A DNA stretch of 28,809 bases from Stentor coeruleus (taxonomy: Eukaryota > Ciliophora > Heterotrichea > Heterotrichida > Stentoridae), in assembly GCA_001970955.1 (NCBI GenBank), contig MPUH01000940.1, forward strand, positions 1 to 28,809. Reading direction: 5' to 3'. Numbering within the stretch: position 1 is the first letter of the stretch; every line of letters begins with the position of its first letter. The notes beneath the pieces were generated by a model. It worked only from the letters and a program-made list of their open reading frames with translations. It did not search any database and was not told where the DNA came from. The position numbers were made by a program, and so were the translations under genes. Below are positions 10,030 through 19,680 of this stretch, one piece after another.

Positions 10030-11226
10030 TTAATTAAAATGTTCTAGCTTTCCATAATATTTTAAAGCTTTTTTCAATATCTCGATTTTAACTTTTTTTG
10101 TGGAATACATTTCCCCGTCTATATTTAAAATTGAATTTTCTTGAAATTTTATTTCTCCTTTTTTTAGTTTTATATATGTAATAGCTGGATTATTAACATG
10201 CTGCCCGCTGTTTAAAATTTGAAAAAAAAGCTTTGTGAACATGAGTTTGTATATCGGGTCGATAAGTACAGCATCCATATTTCCTGAATTTATATGTGCA
10301 AATGGGAAAGGCATCTCATCATTCCTTAAATTCTGTGCTTTGTTGTTACCAATTGATATCCCAAGAAAATTCCCTACCCTTTCAAGCATTTCTCCATCAG
10401 TTTTTTCACAGCTGAAACTGCAAAAATAATGTTTCCAAGGCATAATAAGAGCTTTAATCCCAACAATAGCAAACCTAAAAAGGCCATATTTTCTTATTTT
10501 TTCAGCTTCATAAGGAAGATCAGCCCCAAGACCACACATGACAGCAGTTGTGGCAAGAAGTACATCATCATCAGTATCCACAAGCATTAAATCCCCTAAT
10601 ATTGTATAATTTTTCAAAATATTATAAACCCCTTTATTAAAAGATTTACCATTAAGCTCAACTGATAAACTGTTTCTAGACCCTGAAGGGAGTATTGCAA
10701 TTCTGATTTTATTCAAACTTAATCTATTTCTTTTATATAAAGCTGAAAGTAATAAATGTAAAGTTCCATCACCACCTAAGATTACTATATCAGTAAATTC
10801 ATTACCTATTTTGTCTATTAAAGAAACAGGATAAGCTTGAGATGTAGTTTCATAGATTTCATAATGATGTGGGGTTAATGCGAGGATAGGTAAAAATATA
10901 TTGAAAAGATCAGATTTTGATGTCCCTGTGCCGCTGATTGGGTTATAAATTATAAGGAAAAACTTAGGGTGAGAGTTTAGGGTTAATGAAAGTGTGTTTT
11001 GAAAACACACTCCATCTTCACATGAAAACTTGAAAAACTTGAATTTAGATTTCCTGAATGTTACTATGCAAAAGATGCTGTCTTGAAATTTCCCCCCGAG
11101 TACTTCGTCTAGATGATAAGCATATAAGCGTTTATTGCTTTCCCAATAAAGATAGTCAGAAGTGAGGTTAAGACTAGTTTTTTGGAATTTGTCTGTCCAC
11201 ACTAAGACACTATCTAATGGCTTCAT
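10030..11226 (-). CDS. Sphingosine/diacylglycerol-type lipid kinase
   Basis: A 398-residue protein with a DAGK-catalytic fold of the sphingosine/ceramide kinase type. The nucleotide-binding region is seen as IIYNPISGTG at residues 92-101, GGDGT at 151-155 followed by LHLLLSAL, and LPSGSRNSL at 179-187 (the C3-like motif, usually GTGNALA). The C-terminal IDGE motif (ILNIDGEMYS) is the conserved acidic site of this family. About 85 residues precede the kinase domain and may form a PH-like or accessory module, as in ceramide kinases. It would phosphorylate a sphingoid base, ceramide or diacylglycerol at a membrane; which of these cannot be decided. The ATG at 11224-11226 follows an A/T-rich leader and the stop is TAA. 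It is convergent with the GST relic with no bases between the two stop codons. Confidence 0.85.
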   Translation of the reverse strand: MKPLDSVLVWTDKFQKTSLNLTSDYLYWESNKRLYAYHLDEVLGGKFQDSIFCIVTFRKSKFKFFKFSCEDGVCFQNTLSLTLNSHPKFFLIIYNPISGTGTSKSDLFNIFLPILALTPHHYEIYETTSQAYPVSLIDKIGNEFTDIVILGGDGTLHLLLSALYKRNRLSLNKIRIAILPSGSRNSLSVELNGKSFNKGVYNILKNYTILGDLMLVDTDDDVLLATTAVMCGLGADLPYEAEKIRKYGLFRFAIVGIKALIMPWKHYFCSFSCEKTDGEMLERVGNFLGISIGNNKAQNLRNDEMPFPFAHINSGNMDAVLIDPIYKLMFTKLFFQILNSGQHVNNPAITYIKLKKGEIKFQENSILNIDGEMYSTKKVKIEILKKALKYYGKLEHFN

Positions 11227-11446
11227 ATATATTTCTCATGTTTAATACTAGTCGTTATAGTAAATTGTATATTTTTATTAGTTGTTTAAAGTTAATGCAA
11301 TCTGTCTTGGATTGTTTAAGTTTATGGTTGGCATCTTTTGAATAATCATATTTTTGTATGTTAGATTCTGGTTTTTATGCAAAATTAAATTTTTATGTGG
11401 ATTGGCTTTTTTGATGCATTTTAAGGTTGTTTGAATACTCATAAGC

Positions 11447-11470
11447 AAATACCTCCCCTACTCGGTATTT
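11447..11470. other. Short inverted repeat (7-bp stem)
   Basis: AAATACC at 11447-11453 and GGTATTT at 11464-11470 are perfect reverse complements around a 10-nt pyrimidine-rich loop. The surrounding ~150 bp is less AT-rich than the rest of the spacer. It could be a small RNA hairpin, a protein-binding site or chance. Confidence 0.3.
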
Positions 11471-11760
11471 CTACACACTTTACCATATGTTAGGTGCTGT
11501 ATCAAATATGAGTCTTGCGAAATTATAATTGTTTTTTCAGTTGGGACAAATCATGACGGATCAGATATCAAAGTTTGACCCCTCCTTTCAGTTTCCATTT
11601 GTTTTTTTACTTTTATTTTGAAGTTTATGGTATTTTGAGGCTTTATTAAGTTTTAACTTGTCTTATTTTTAACTTAATAACTAAAGGTAGAATTAGATAG
11701 ATTAAAAATCCATGAAATGATGAAAATTTATGTACCTGAAATTTACTTTTAGAACTAGCA

Positions 11761-11880
11761 TTTAAGACTTATAAGTAAAAATATACAATAATATGGTTAC
11801 TGGTACACCAACTTAATTCATTTAAGACTTATAAGTAAAAATATACAATAATATGGTTACTAGTACACCAACCTTATTCA
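11761..11880. repeat. Two tandem copies of a 60-bp unit
   Basis: Positions 11761-11820 and 11821-11880 are the same 60-bp unit, head to tail, beginning TTTAAGACTTATAAGTAAAA. They differ at only three positions (TGG/TAG, then two changes in the last ten bases). The high identity in non-coding DNA points to a recent duplication. It lies about 500 bp upstream of the aminotransferase gene and may carry a duplicated regulatory element. Confidence 0.95.
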
Positions 11881-12383
11881 TTAAGGCTCTTTTTTTTAGT
11901 ATTTTTTAGTATTTTCAACTATATAAAACTTCAGTAAATACCTAAAAATCAGCTCTTTACATGTATTAAAAAAACTACTTTTAAGAATTAAAATTCCCTA
12001 AAATATAAAAGAGTGCAAATATATTTTTCCTATAACAATGCAAAAATAATCACATATTAAAACAGAAATAGACTTAAATGAAATATAGTTTTATTAGCAG
12101 TATATCCTTATAAATCTTAAAAAATCCTTAATAGTCCTTTATAATTCATACATCATTTGATAATGCATATAAAACTATAAGAATCTTTTTTTATCTTTTG
12201 ATATATGGGTGCAAAGATTTATTCATAACGACCCACAGTTTATATATGGCCCAATCACCCAACTAAAACTATAAATTCATCCTGAATCAAGATTTATATT
12301 TATCTTCCATTATCCCAGAGATAAAAACACAAATATTAGAGCCACTCAAATGGCATTTATAATTTTCAGATTAAATTACTAGA

Positions 12384-13655
12384 ATGCTCAAAACAGCTAT
12401 AAGAAAAGTTGGTTCTATAACAATAGGTGGTGAGTATTATATTGAAAGAGAACTTGCATATGGGGCTAACAATTATCACCCATTGCCAGTTGTACTTTGT
12501 AAAGGTGAAGGCATGTTTCTATGGGACACATCAGGGAAATGCTATTACGATTTCTTGGCTGCCTATTCAGCTGTGAACCAAGGACATTGTCATCCTAAAA
12601 TCGTCGAAGCTATGGCTTCTCAAGCAAAAACTCTTTCAATAACATCTCGTGCCTTTTATAACAATCTTCTTGGAGAAACTGAAGAATTACTATGTAAAAC
12701 ATTTTCTTTCGATAAGTGTCTTATGATGAATTCAGGTGTTGAAGCAGGAGAATCAGCAATAAAAATTGCCCGAAGATGGGGTTATGAAGTTAAAGGCATC
12801 CCTCAAGGACAAGCTGAGATTGTTTTTTGCTCTAACAATTTCTGGGGTAGGACAATAGCAGCATGTGGATCATCAGATGATCCAGATAGATACAAAAATT
12901 TCGGCCCGTTTGCAGGATTGAACTTTAAAATTATACCTTATGATAATGTTGAAGCTTTAGAACAAGCAATAAGTGGGACAAATATTGCAGGATTTATGTT
13001 TGAGCCAATACAAGGTGAAGCTGGAGTTGTAATCCCAACACATGGGTATTATGAAAAAGTTAGAAAATTGTGTACAAAACATAAAGTTCTTATGATTGCA
13101 GATGAAATACAAACAGGAATTGGTAGAACTGGGAAAATGCTGTGTTTAGACTGGGAAAATGTGAAACCTGATATAGTAACCCTTGCTAAATCTTTATCAG
13201 GAGGACTTATGCCTATATCTGCTGTATTAGGAAAAAAAGAAGTTATGGATGTATTAGTACCAGGAAGTCATGGAAGTACATTTGGTGGGAATCCAATGGC
13301 TTGTAGAGTGGCTCAAGCTGCTTTAGGTGTGATTAAAGATGAAAAACTTGTTGAAAACTCAGAAAAAATGGGAGAAATTTTCCGCAAGCAAATGAGTAAA
13401 CTTATTGGAGGGTATATAAAAGAAGTTAGAGGTAGAGGGCTTATGAATGCGGTTGTTATTAAAAACAAAAAAGGGGCCTGGGATCTTTGTTTAAAGTTAG
13501 CAGAAAATGGTCTTCTAGCTAAACCTACACATGGAAATATTATAAGATTTACACCTCCACTTATAATAAATGAAGAACAGCTTAATGAATGTATACAGAT
13601 TATTAGAAAGACTGTAGTTGAACTCCACAAATTCAACCCTAAAGATAATGATTAG
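12384..13655 (+). CDS. OAT: Ornithine aminotransferase
   Basis: A 423-residue class III PLP aminotransferase that matches ornithine delta-aminotransferase closely and over its full length. It transfers the delta-amino group of ornithine to 2-oxoglutarate, giving glutamate-5-semialdehyde (arginine/proline metabolism). Visible are [14 protein letters not shown] at residues 25-38, [15 protein letters not shown] at 60-74, the cofactor-loop NSGVEAGE at 116-123, FEPIQGEAG at 206-214, [12 protein letters not shown] with the PLP-pairing Asp240 at 239-250, the PLP lysine Lys269 in [10 protein letters not shown], and HGSTFGGNP. The N-terminus MLKTAIRK is short and basic and could be part of a mitochondrial targeting sequence, but little precedes the mature fold. 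It ends in TAG followed at once by TAA. No introns are needed. Confidence 0.95.
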   Translation: MLKTAIRKVGSITIGGEYYIERELAYGANNYHPLPVVLCKGEGMFLWDTSGKCYYDFLAAYSAVNQGHCHPKIVEAMASQAKTLSITSRAFYNNLLGETEELLCKTFSFDKCLMMNSGVEAGESAIKIARRWGYEVKGIPQGQAEIVFCSNNFWGRTIAACGSSDDPDRYKNFGPFAGLNFKIIPYDNVEALEQAISGTNIAGFMFEPIQGEAGVVIPTHGYYEKVRKLCTKHKVLMIADEIQTGIGRTGKMLCLDWENVKPDIVTLAKSLSGGLMPISAVLGKKEVMDVLVPGSHGSTFGGNPMACRVAQAALGVIKDEKLVENSEKMGEIFRKQMSKLIGGYIKEVRGRGLMNAVVIKNKKGAWDLCLKLAENGLLAKPTHGNIIRFTPPLIINEEQLNECIQIIRKTVVELHKFNPKDND

Positions 13656-14374
13656 TAAATAGGTAAAAACATAAATGAATTACCCTAATTTTTGGATTTA
13701 TTGGATTATGAGGAAAATTATTTATATTGGAAATCTCCTTTTGTTAAATATTTTGGATTTGGTGAAGAGTTTTTGATTTATCTTATTGCTGATTTTGATG
13801 ATTTTTTATATGTTTGATTAGAATTATGAGTTGCTTATATAAATTTTCGGTAGGATTTAGAAATACAAAATTTTAATTTCGTGTGCTGAATATGCATTAT
13901 TTATAAACATTATCTAAAAGACTCATTTAAAATAATAAATTCCTCTAATTAACAGAGTAAAAAATTCCATACCCATTATATTTTCTTTAAAGCTACATTT
14001 TATTTGATATGAATATATCTTTCATCATTATCTTTATGCATAAATTCATATTTTGTAAGGTTTTCAGCATCATCAAAATTTCTACAACCCATACCAATAA
14101 TAAAAAAACATACAAAAAAAACTGCAAGCGTCTCTACAAATCCACTACTTCCCCATTGTCTCTTATTTTACAATTTCTCATGATAAAAACAATAAGTCTA
14201 TCACGAAAAGACACAACTAATATTCCTATAATTTATTAAAAACATAACTTAAAACAAACTCCTCCACTAATTTTTATCAACTTCTTTCACAGCTGCTTTT
14301 TTATTTAATAAAATCAACTATAACACTTAATAAAAAAATAATATAAACCATATAATTTTCCTATAAATATCCTA
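13656..14374. other. Intergenic region
   Basis: This 719-bp gap between two plus-strand genes has no supported gene. Up to about 13860 it is T/G-rich with G over C (3' flank of the aminotransferase). From about 13920 it is A/C-rich with C over G (5' flank of the next gene). The change marks the probable boundary between the two transcription units. A TATAAAT stands 15 bases before the next start codon. Confidence 0.5.
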
Positions 14375-16366
14375 ATGAATAGTAAAGATAAATCTGATGC
14401 AGTTGATATTCATGATTTAGATTCTGTAAGTTCCAGTTCAAGTTCGAATTCTAGTAGTTCTTCAAACATAGAAATTATTCACCAAGGCAAACCACCAGGG
14501 CCCTCAGCTCTGAAATTTGGAAATAATTTTAAACTACCCCAAATAAACTCAAACAATCCCCCAATAGTAACAGGAGTTTTTGAAACAAATAAAAACTCAG
14601 TAGGCGTAGTAACTGGAGAATTCGCCAAAAATAACTCAATAGCTCCTTTTGAACATGCTGAAAGTTTTTCAAGCATTGATAGTAAACCTTCTATTAAAAT
14701 GCGACCTGATTCAAATTTTGCTTTCTCGATACCAAACTTACAGCCAAATGTTCCAAAAAACAGAGTGAATACTCCATCGATGAAATATGGGGATAAAAAT
14801 AAATCATCATCATCATCATCCGGGTCTTCATCTGAAAGTAGTAGGAAAGGAAGTTATAAAGCATCAAAATCTCCTGTGGGTAAACCTGCTAAATCAGAAC
14901 TCAAAGTAAAAACTAATGCGAAAAATATAGATAAAAATATTGAGGTACCAAAAAAATCATTTGGAAACCTGCATCCTGTATTAGAAACTGATCAAAAAAA
15001 CTCAATAACTTTTGGAAGGCCAGCACCAGCATTAGGAATAGGAATACCAGAAAATCCTGAAGTCAAAGCTAAAAACCCTCATAATATCCCACCTTTAGCT
15101 TTACCTAAAACTAGTGAACAAGATAAAAAATACTCTAAAGGGCCAAAGATAATTGAAAATGATCCACAAAATCATATAAAAATCAAAGGCCCTGGAGAAA
15201 TTAAAGGAAAGATTGAGATAAACAGTGATGAAGCAAGTGCTTTGGATCAATCAAGTTATATTTCTGAGTCTAAAGATGAGTTTAGCGAAGATTTATTTAA
15301 TGTTGAAGCAAAAGTTCATAGTCCTAAGACACAATTTAAAGGTCATGAGAAAAAACATGAGGAACATGAATCAAAAAGGAAACATAGGAAAGAAGAAAAA
15401 AAACATAAAGAAATTCCAAATGAAAGTCCACATGGAAAAAATGAAAATCATGAGAATATTCACATTGAAAGTAATCATAAACATAAACATAAGCATCATA
15501 TAACTGATAAAAATAAAGAGCAAGTTGATCATAATGAAATAGGAGTTAGATTTCAGTTACCAGATAATAGAGAAATTAATAGAAACCATACAGGAAGTTC
15601 ATCAAGTGATAAGCAGCCTCACGATATCAAAATCAATCTTGAAGAAAGTTCTAATCATCCTTTTATGTTCAGTTCTAAAATGTTAAGTTTTGGGCAATTA
15701 GTAGAAAATCTAAGCCAAACACCTCGTATAGTAAAAAACTTATGGATTTCGAATTGTTGTATGAAATTCTGCAGTTGTTTTATTAAAGGTAATGAACTTA
15801 ACGACACCAAAGAACAAAATGTATTTCGTATAATCAATCTTGGGATGACTAAATTTAATAATGAAAATGAATTACATAGGAATATTCTTATGAGTTACTA
15901 TGTTCGATACTATAACAAAACAGTCTTTGAAGATACATCAATCATGTGGAAAACTCTTGGATTTTCTACTAAAAACAAAGATACTAATGAGATTTTCAAT
16001 GATTTTATGCTACTAACGGCAATACACTTGATATTTATGTATGAAAACTGTGTGTCTATATCACGGAGCCTTCTGGTAAAAGCTAATTCACAGCCGAGTT
16101 TTCCTTTTATACCAATACTTTTGAATTTGATGAAAAACTCTGTTCAGTTACTTAGGAAAAAAAAATTCAATAGTCTTTTCGCTGAGAATTCTAATGACAA
16201 TTTTGTTTTTCAAGCATTTTTTGAATACCAGTCTGGTGTTGTTGCCCAATGGAATGAGCTGTATAATGATTTAAAAAATTCTGATGAGGCTAATAAAAGG
16301 GCAATTGCTGCAGCGAACAGGAATCCTCAGCTTATGAGGGTTATTTATCAAAATGCTAATAATTAG
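14375..16366 (+). CDS. Long disordered protein with an ELMO-like C-terminal domain
   Basis: A 663-residue protein in two parts. Residues 1 to ~430 are low-complexity and probably disordered, with Ser runs (SSSSSNSSSSSN near residue 17, SSSSSSGSSSESS near 143), many Pro/Asn, and a Lys/His/Glu-rich stretch at about 315-400 (NHKHKHKHH). Residues ~490-600 resemble the ELMO/CED-12 domain: LHRNILMSYYVRYY, then a W...LGFST segment, DFMLLTAIHLIFMYEN, and FPFIPILLNLMKNSVQLLR, in the order and spacing of that fold. ELMO-domain proteins act as GEF partners for Rac or as GAPs for Arf/Arl GTPases. I do not see the Arg of the ELMOD GAP motif clearly, so the activity is open. The stop TAG lies only 23 bp before the TPI relic. 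Confidence 0.7.
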   Translation: MNSKDKSDAVDIHDLDSVSSSSSSNSSSSSNIEIIHQGKPPGPSALKFGNNFKLPQINSNNPPIVTGVFETNKNSVGVVTGEFAKNNSIAPFEHAESFSSIDSKPSIKMRPDSNFAFSIPNLQPNVPKNRVNTPSMKYGDKNKSSSSSSGSSSESSRKGSYKASKSPVGKPAKSELKVKTNAKNIDKNIEVPKKSFGNLHPVLETDQKNSITFGRPAPALGIGIPENPEVKAKNPHNIPPLALPKTSEQDKKYSKGPKIIENDPQNHIKIKGPGEIKGKIEINSDEASALDQSSYISESKDEFSEDLFNVEAKVHSPKTQFKGHEKKHEEHESKRKHRKEEKKHKEIPNESPHGKNENHENIHIESNHKHKHKHHITDKNKEQVDHNEIGVRFQLPDNREINRNHTGSSSSDKQPHDIKINLEESSNHPFMFSSKMLSFGQLVENLSQTPRIVKNLWISNCCMKFCSCFIKGNELNDTKEQNVFRIINLGMTKFNNENELHRNILMSYYVRYYNKTVFEDTSIMWKTLGFSTKNKDTNEIFNDFMLLTAIHLIFMYENCVSISRSLLVKANSQPSFPFIPILLNLMKNSVQLLRKKKFNSLFAENSNDNFVFQAFFEYQSGVVAQWNELYNDLKNSDEANKRAIAAANRNPQLMRVIYQNANN

Positions 16367-16389
16367 ATTTTAAAAGCTAATAATCAAAT

Positions 16390-17122
16390 ATGAAATCTGC
16401 ACGTAAGTTCTTTGTTGATGGAAATTGGAAAAACTTTGGAACAATCTCTTTAGTTGGAGACTTAATTTTCAAAGTTATAAACCCAAGCTCCAATAAAATT
16501 CTTAAAAGTTGATGTAGTTATAGTTCTAATGGCTATTCACATCTCTTTAGTTCAGTCAACCCTCTGCCATGAAATCCAAATTGCAGTGCAAAAATTAATA
16601 TTACAGGCTAAGGCGCATACACAGGGGAAATATCCTAGAGCATTTTAAAGAACAATCTGCACATTGGATAATCCTTGGGCATTAAGAAAGAAGAAATCTT
16701 TATGGTAAATAGTATCAGGAAAAATGAAATGCACCCTAAGCGCAGGGATTACAGTTATAGCTTGCATTAGAAAAACCTTAAAGAGAATTTGCCTCAGAAG
16801 TTATAACAAGACAACTTGATGCTATTAAAAAATCAATTTCCGACTGGAGAAATATTGTTATTGTTTATAAACCTGCTTTAGGCTATTGGTACAGGAATCT
16901 TAGCTAGTCCTAGTCAAACTCAAGATGTTCATTCTGATATAATAAAATGGTGTAATTTGAATTCTGGAAATATTCCCGCTAAGACTACTAGGTTTATATA
17001 TGAAAGCTCGGTTATTGATATAAATTCTTATGAACATATTAGCCAACCTGATTAATGGTATTTTAGTTAGAGGTGGTTCATTAAAACCTGACTTTTATTA
17101 TTATTATTGGAAGTTGTGCTAA
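16390..17122 (+). pseudogene. TPI: Triosephosphate isomerase pseudogene
   Basis: Pieces of a full-length triosephosphate isomerase are present in order, in changing frames. They are RKFFVDGNWK with the active-site Lys (16390 on); VDVVIVLMAIHISLVQSTL, then EIQIAVQ; INITG-stop-GAYTGEIS; HWIILGH-stop-ERRNLYGK (active-site His kept, Ser TCA turned to TAA at 16683-16685); LSAGITVIACI; ITRQLDAIKKSISDW; VIVYKPAL...AIGTGI; and RGGSLKPDF near the end. The catalytic Glu of the YEP motif is Lys here (AAA at 16869-16871). At least four frameshifts and several stops rule out function. The copy presumably derives from a duplicated gene whose intact partner lies elsewhere. It sits between the ELMO-like gene and the sirtuin-glycerol kinase fusion, whose promoter must lie in or near it. 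Confidence 0.9.
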
Positions 17123-17220
17123 TAGAATTTAATTTTTTATGTAATTTAGATTATAGAATATCAGATAAGATTGGGTCTTATGAAGATGGGGTATTAGGTT
17201 AATTAGAATATTGGTTATAA

Positions 17221-19578
17221 ATGGATCCTGGGCAATTTCTTGGGGCAATGATGAGTAACCTTAGTTTGGGGGATACAAAAACAAGTCCTTTTGAGAGTAA
17301 AGATATCGGATGTCTAGGAAAACTTATTAAAGAAGGGAGGTTTAAGAAAATTGCTCTTATGGTAGGAGCTGGGATTAGTGTCAATGCTGGAATACCTGAT
17401 TTTAGGTCGAAAGGAGGTTTTTATGATAAGCTTAAAACTAAAGGGTACAAATCCCCTGAAGCAGTCTTCAACATAACAGAATTCCGTAAAAACCCTCAAT
17501 TATTTTACGAAGTAGCAGGTGATTTAGACACAACAGAACTAAAACCAACTTTAACCCATTATTTCTTCAGACTTCTCTCTGAAAAAGGACTTTTAGTTAA
17601 ATGCTTTTCTCAAAATATAGACGGTCTAGAGCTAGATGCAGGGTTAAACAAGGATCAATTAATACAAGCTCATGGACATTTCAGATCTGCTCACTGTACA
17701 AAATGTGGTAAAGAAGGTAATGCAGACCTTGTATTAGCCCATATGCGTAGTAAAACTGTGTATTTTTGTGATCAGTGTCAAGGACCTGTAAAACCTGATG
17801 TGGTGTTTTTTGGTGAAAGTCTACCTTCTGAATTCGAAGAAGGTGTTAAAGTATTAGAAGATGTTGATTTACTATTAATTATTGGGACTTCCTTACTTGT
17901 TTACCCATTTGCATCTTTAGCTCACATGGTACCAAAAAATACACCTAGGGTGTTTATAAATAAAGTTGCAGAATCAACTCAGGGATTTTGGTTTAAAGAC
18001 CCTAAATCAGCAGATATGGCTTTGATTGGAGATTGTGATGAGATTATTGGAGAAATTGCTAAACTTTGTGGATGGAAAGAAGAATTAGATTCTATGATGA
18101 AAAATACTAGTTATTTAGGGGCTTTAGACTTTGGCACAGGGTCTACAAGGTTTATTCTTTTTGATAATGAAGGGAATAAAGTTGCAATGCACCAGATGGA
18201 ACTTACTCAGCATTTCCCTGAAAGTAATATGCATGAACAAGAACCACTTGAGTATATTTCAACAGCATATACATGTATTGAAAACGCACTTTCTAATATA
18301 AATTTATCTTGTGTTAAAGCTGTTGGTATAACAAATCAACGTGAAACTATTATTGCATGGGATAAAACTACTGGTCAACCACTTCATAGATCTATTATAT
18401 GGGATGATACTCGTACAGGGGATATTTGTGGAGAATTTAAATCACAAGAAGAGAAAATTAGAGAAAAAACAGGCCTTCCTGTGTCGACTTATTTTTCTGC
18501 AACAAAAATTGTTTGGCTTATAAGAAATGTCCCTGCAGTTTCTCAAGCTATAACTGAAAACAAATGCCTTTTTGGTACAGTTGAAAGCTGGGCATTATGG
18601 AATATGACTGAAGAAAAAGTACATATCACTGATATTTCGAATGCATCAAGGACTATGCTTATGAATCTTCAAGGTTATTGGGATGATGAACTATTAGATA
18701 TATTTGGTATACCTAAATCTACATTACCATGTATAAAAAGTACAGCTGAAGTTTATGGGCATTTTGCAAAAGGTATTCTCAAAGGAATTCCACTCTCAGG
18801 ATCACTTGGCGACCAGCAAGCTGCCTTATTAGGTCATCAATGTTTAGATCCTGGAGCAGCAAAATGCACTTATGGTACCGGAGCTTTTCTTTTAATGAAC
18901 ACTGGCAACAAGCCTCAAATCAGTAAAAATGGTCTTTTAACAACAGTATATGGGAAATTCGGCCCTCTCTCAGAAACTCTTTACGCATTAGAAGGTGCTG
19001 TTGAATGTGCAGGAAGCGCTGTAAAATGGATGATGAATTCTCTTGGATTCTTTTCAACATATAAAGAGCTTGAAACTTTAGCTTCAAGTGTTCCTAATAC
19101 AGGAGGTGTTTATTGTGTTGCATCTTTTTCAGGGATTTTTGCCCCATATTGGGATAATGAAGCTCAAGGGGTTATCGTTGGATTAAGTCAACATAGTACT
19201 AAAGCGCATATTGCTAGAGCTGTTCTTGAAGGAATTTGTTTTAGAACTGCTGAAGTTATTAAAGCTATGAATCAAGATTCAGGGATTATGGTTAAAGTTC
19301 TTAGTGTTGATGGAGGAATGACGAATAATAATCTTGTACTTAATGAACAAGCTGAAATTGCTGATGTTAATGTAGAAGTACCTGAAGAAAAAGATTTAAC
19401 AGCTTTAGGAGCGGCTTTTGCTGCTGGGATTGGGGTGAAAGTTTTTAAGTCAGTTGATAGTTTGAGGAGAATCAAGAAAAGAGTAGAAAAAGTTGTTATT
19501 AGCAATCATAATAATACAGAAGAAAGGTGGAAGAAATGGAATGTTGCAGTAAAGAAAGCTTTGAGTCAGAAAATTTAA
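17221..19578 (+). CDS. Sirtuin-glycerol kinase fusion protein
   Basis: One uninterrupted 785-residue frame. Residues ~35-290 are a class I (SIRT2-like) NAD-dependent deacylase: GAGISVNAGIPDFR at 49-62, QNIDGLE at 131-137, the catalytic His151 in AHGHF, a zinc site with Cys159, Cys162, Cys183 and Cys186, VKPDVVFFGE at 190-199, and GTSLLVYP at 222-229. Residues ~298-785 are an FGGY-family glycerol kinase: YLGALDFGTGSTRFILFD from 298, NQRET at 372-376, Trp394, Tyr424 in STYFSATK, Asp531 in GDQQAALLG, YGTGAFLLMNTG from 551, FSGIFAPYWD, and VDGGMTNNNLV. Glycerol kinase makes sn-glycerol-3-phosphate from glycerol and ATP. Key catalytic residues of both halves are kept. The one oddity is Phe where most glycerol kinases have Gln in DQGT. 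The linker, about DSMMKNTS, is very short. The start ATG follows TATAA and the stop is TAA. Confidence 0.93.
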   Translation: MDPGQFLGAMMSNLSLGDTKTSPFESKDIGCLGKLIKEGRFKKIALMVGAGISVNAGIPDFRSKGGFYDKLKTKGYKSPEAVFNITEFRKNPQLFYEVAGDLDTTELKPTLTHYFFRLLSEKGLLVKCFSQNIDGLELDAGLNKDQLIQAHGHFRSAHCTKCGKEGNADLVLAHMRSKTVYFCDQCQGPVKPDVVFFGESLPSEFEEGVKVLEDVDLLLIIGTSLLVYPFASLAHMVPKNTPRVFINKVAESTQGFWFKDPKSADMALIGDCDEIIGEIAKLCGWKEELDSMMKNTSYLGALDFGTGSTRFILFDNEGNKVAMHQMELTQHFPESNMHEQEPLEYISTAYTCIENALSNINLSCVKAVGITNQRETIIAWDKTTGQPLHRSIIWDDTRTGDICGEFKSQEEKIREKTGLPVSTYFSATKIVWLIRNVPAVSQAITENKCLFGTVESWALWNMTEEKVHITDISNASRTMLMNLQGYWDDELLDIFGIPKSTLPCIKSTAEVYGHFAKGILKGIPLSGSLGDQQAALLGHQCLDPGAAKCTYGTGAFLLMNTGNKPQISKNGLLTTVYGKFGPLSETLYALEGAVECAGSAVKWMMNSLGFFSTYKELETLASSVPNTGGVYCVASFSGIFAPYWDNEAQGVIVGLSQHSTKAHIARAVLEGICFRTAEVIKAMNQDSGIMVKVLSVDGGMTNNNLVLNEQAEIADVNVEVPEEKDLTALGAAFAAGIGVKVFKSVDSLRRIKKRVEKVVISNHNNTEERWKKWNVAVKKALSQKI

Positions 19579-19680
19579 TTAGAAATTAAGTAGTTATGAG
19601 ATATTGATTGTTTTAGGATTAGATGCTTGTAAAGTTTATAATAATTAAATATTTTATTTGAATTTATTGTAAAGTAATAA

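Larger units (their letters stand above)
11227..12383. other. Large intergenic region between divergent genes
   Basis: This 1157-bp gap separates the lipid kinase (-) from ornithine aminotransferase (+). I see no coding region in it. The left part is G/T-rich on the plus strand and the right part is A/C-rich, as expected for two 5' flanks facing away from each other. It holds a 60-bp tandem duplication and a short hairpin, both listed separately. The promoters of both genes should lie here. Confidence 0.5.

Noticed and set aside
14009..14239. A 76-codon plus-strand frame in the spacer before the ELMO-like gene
   Set aside because: Its composition follows the A/C-rich flank and no protein-like pattern is visible.
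17221..19578. The fusion as an assembly or frame artefact
   Set aside because: Codon use, composition and frame are continuous across the junction, and neither domain is truncated. It still deserves a cDNA check.
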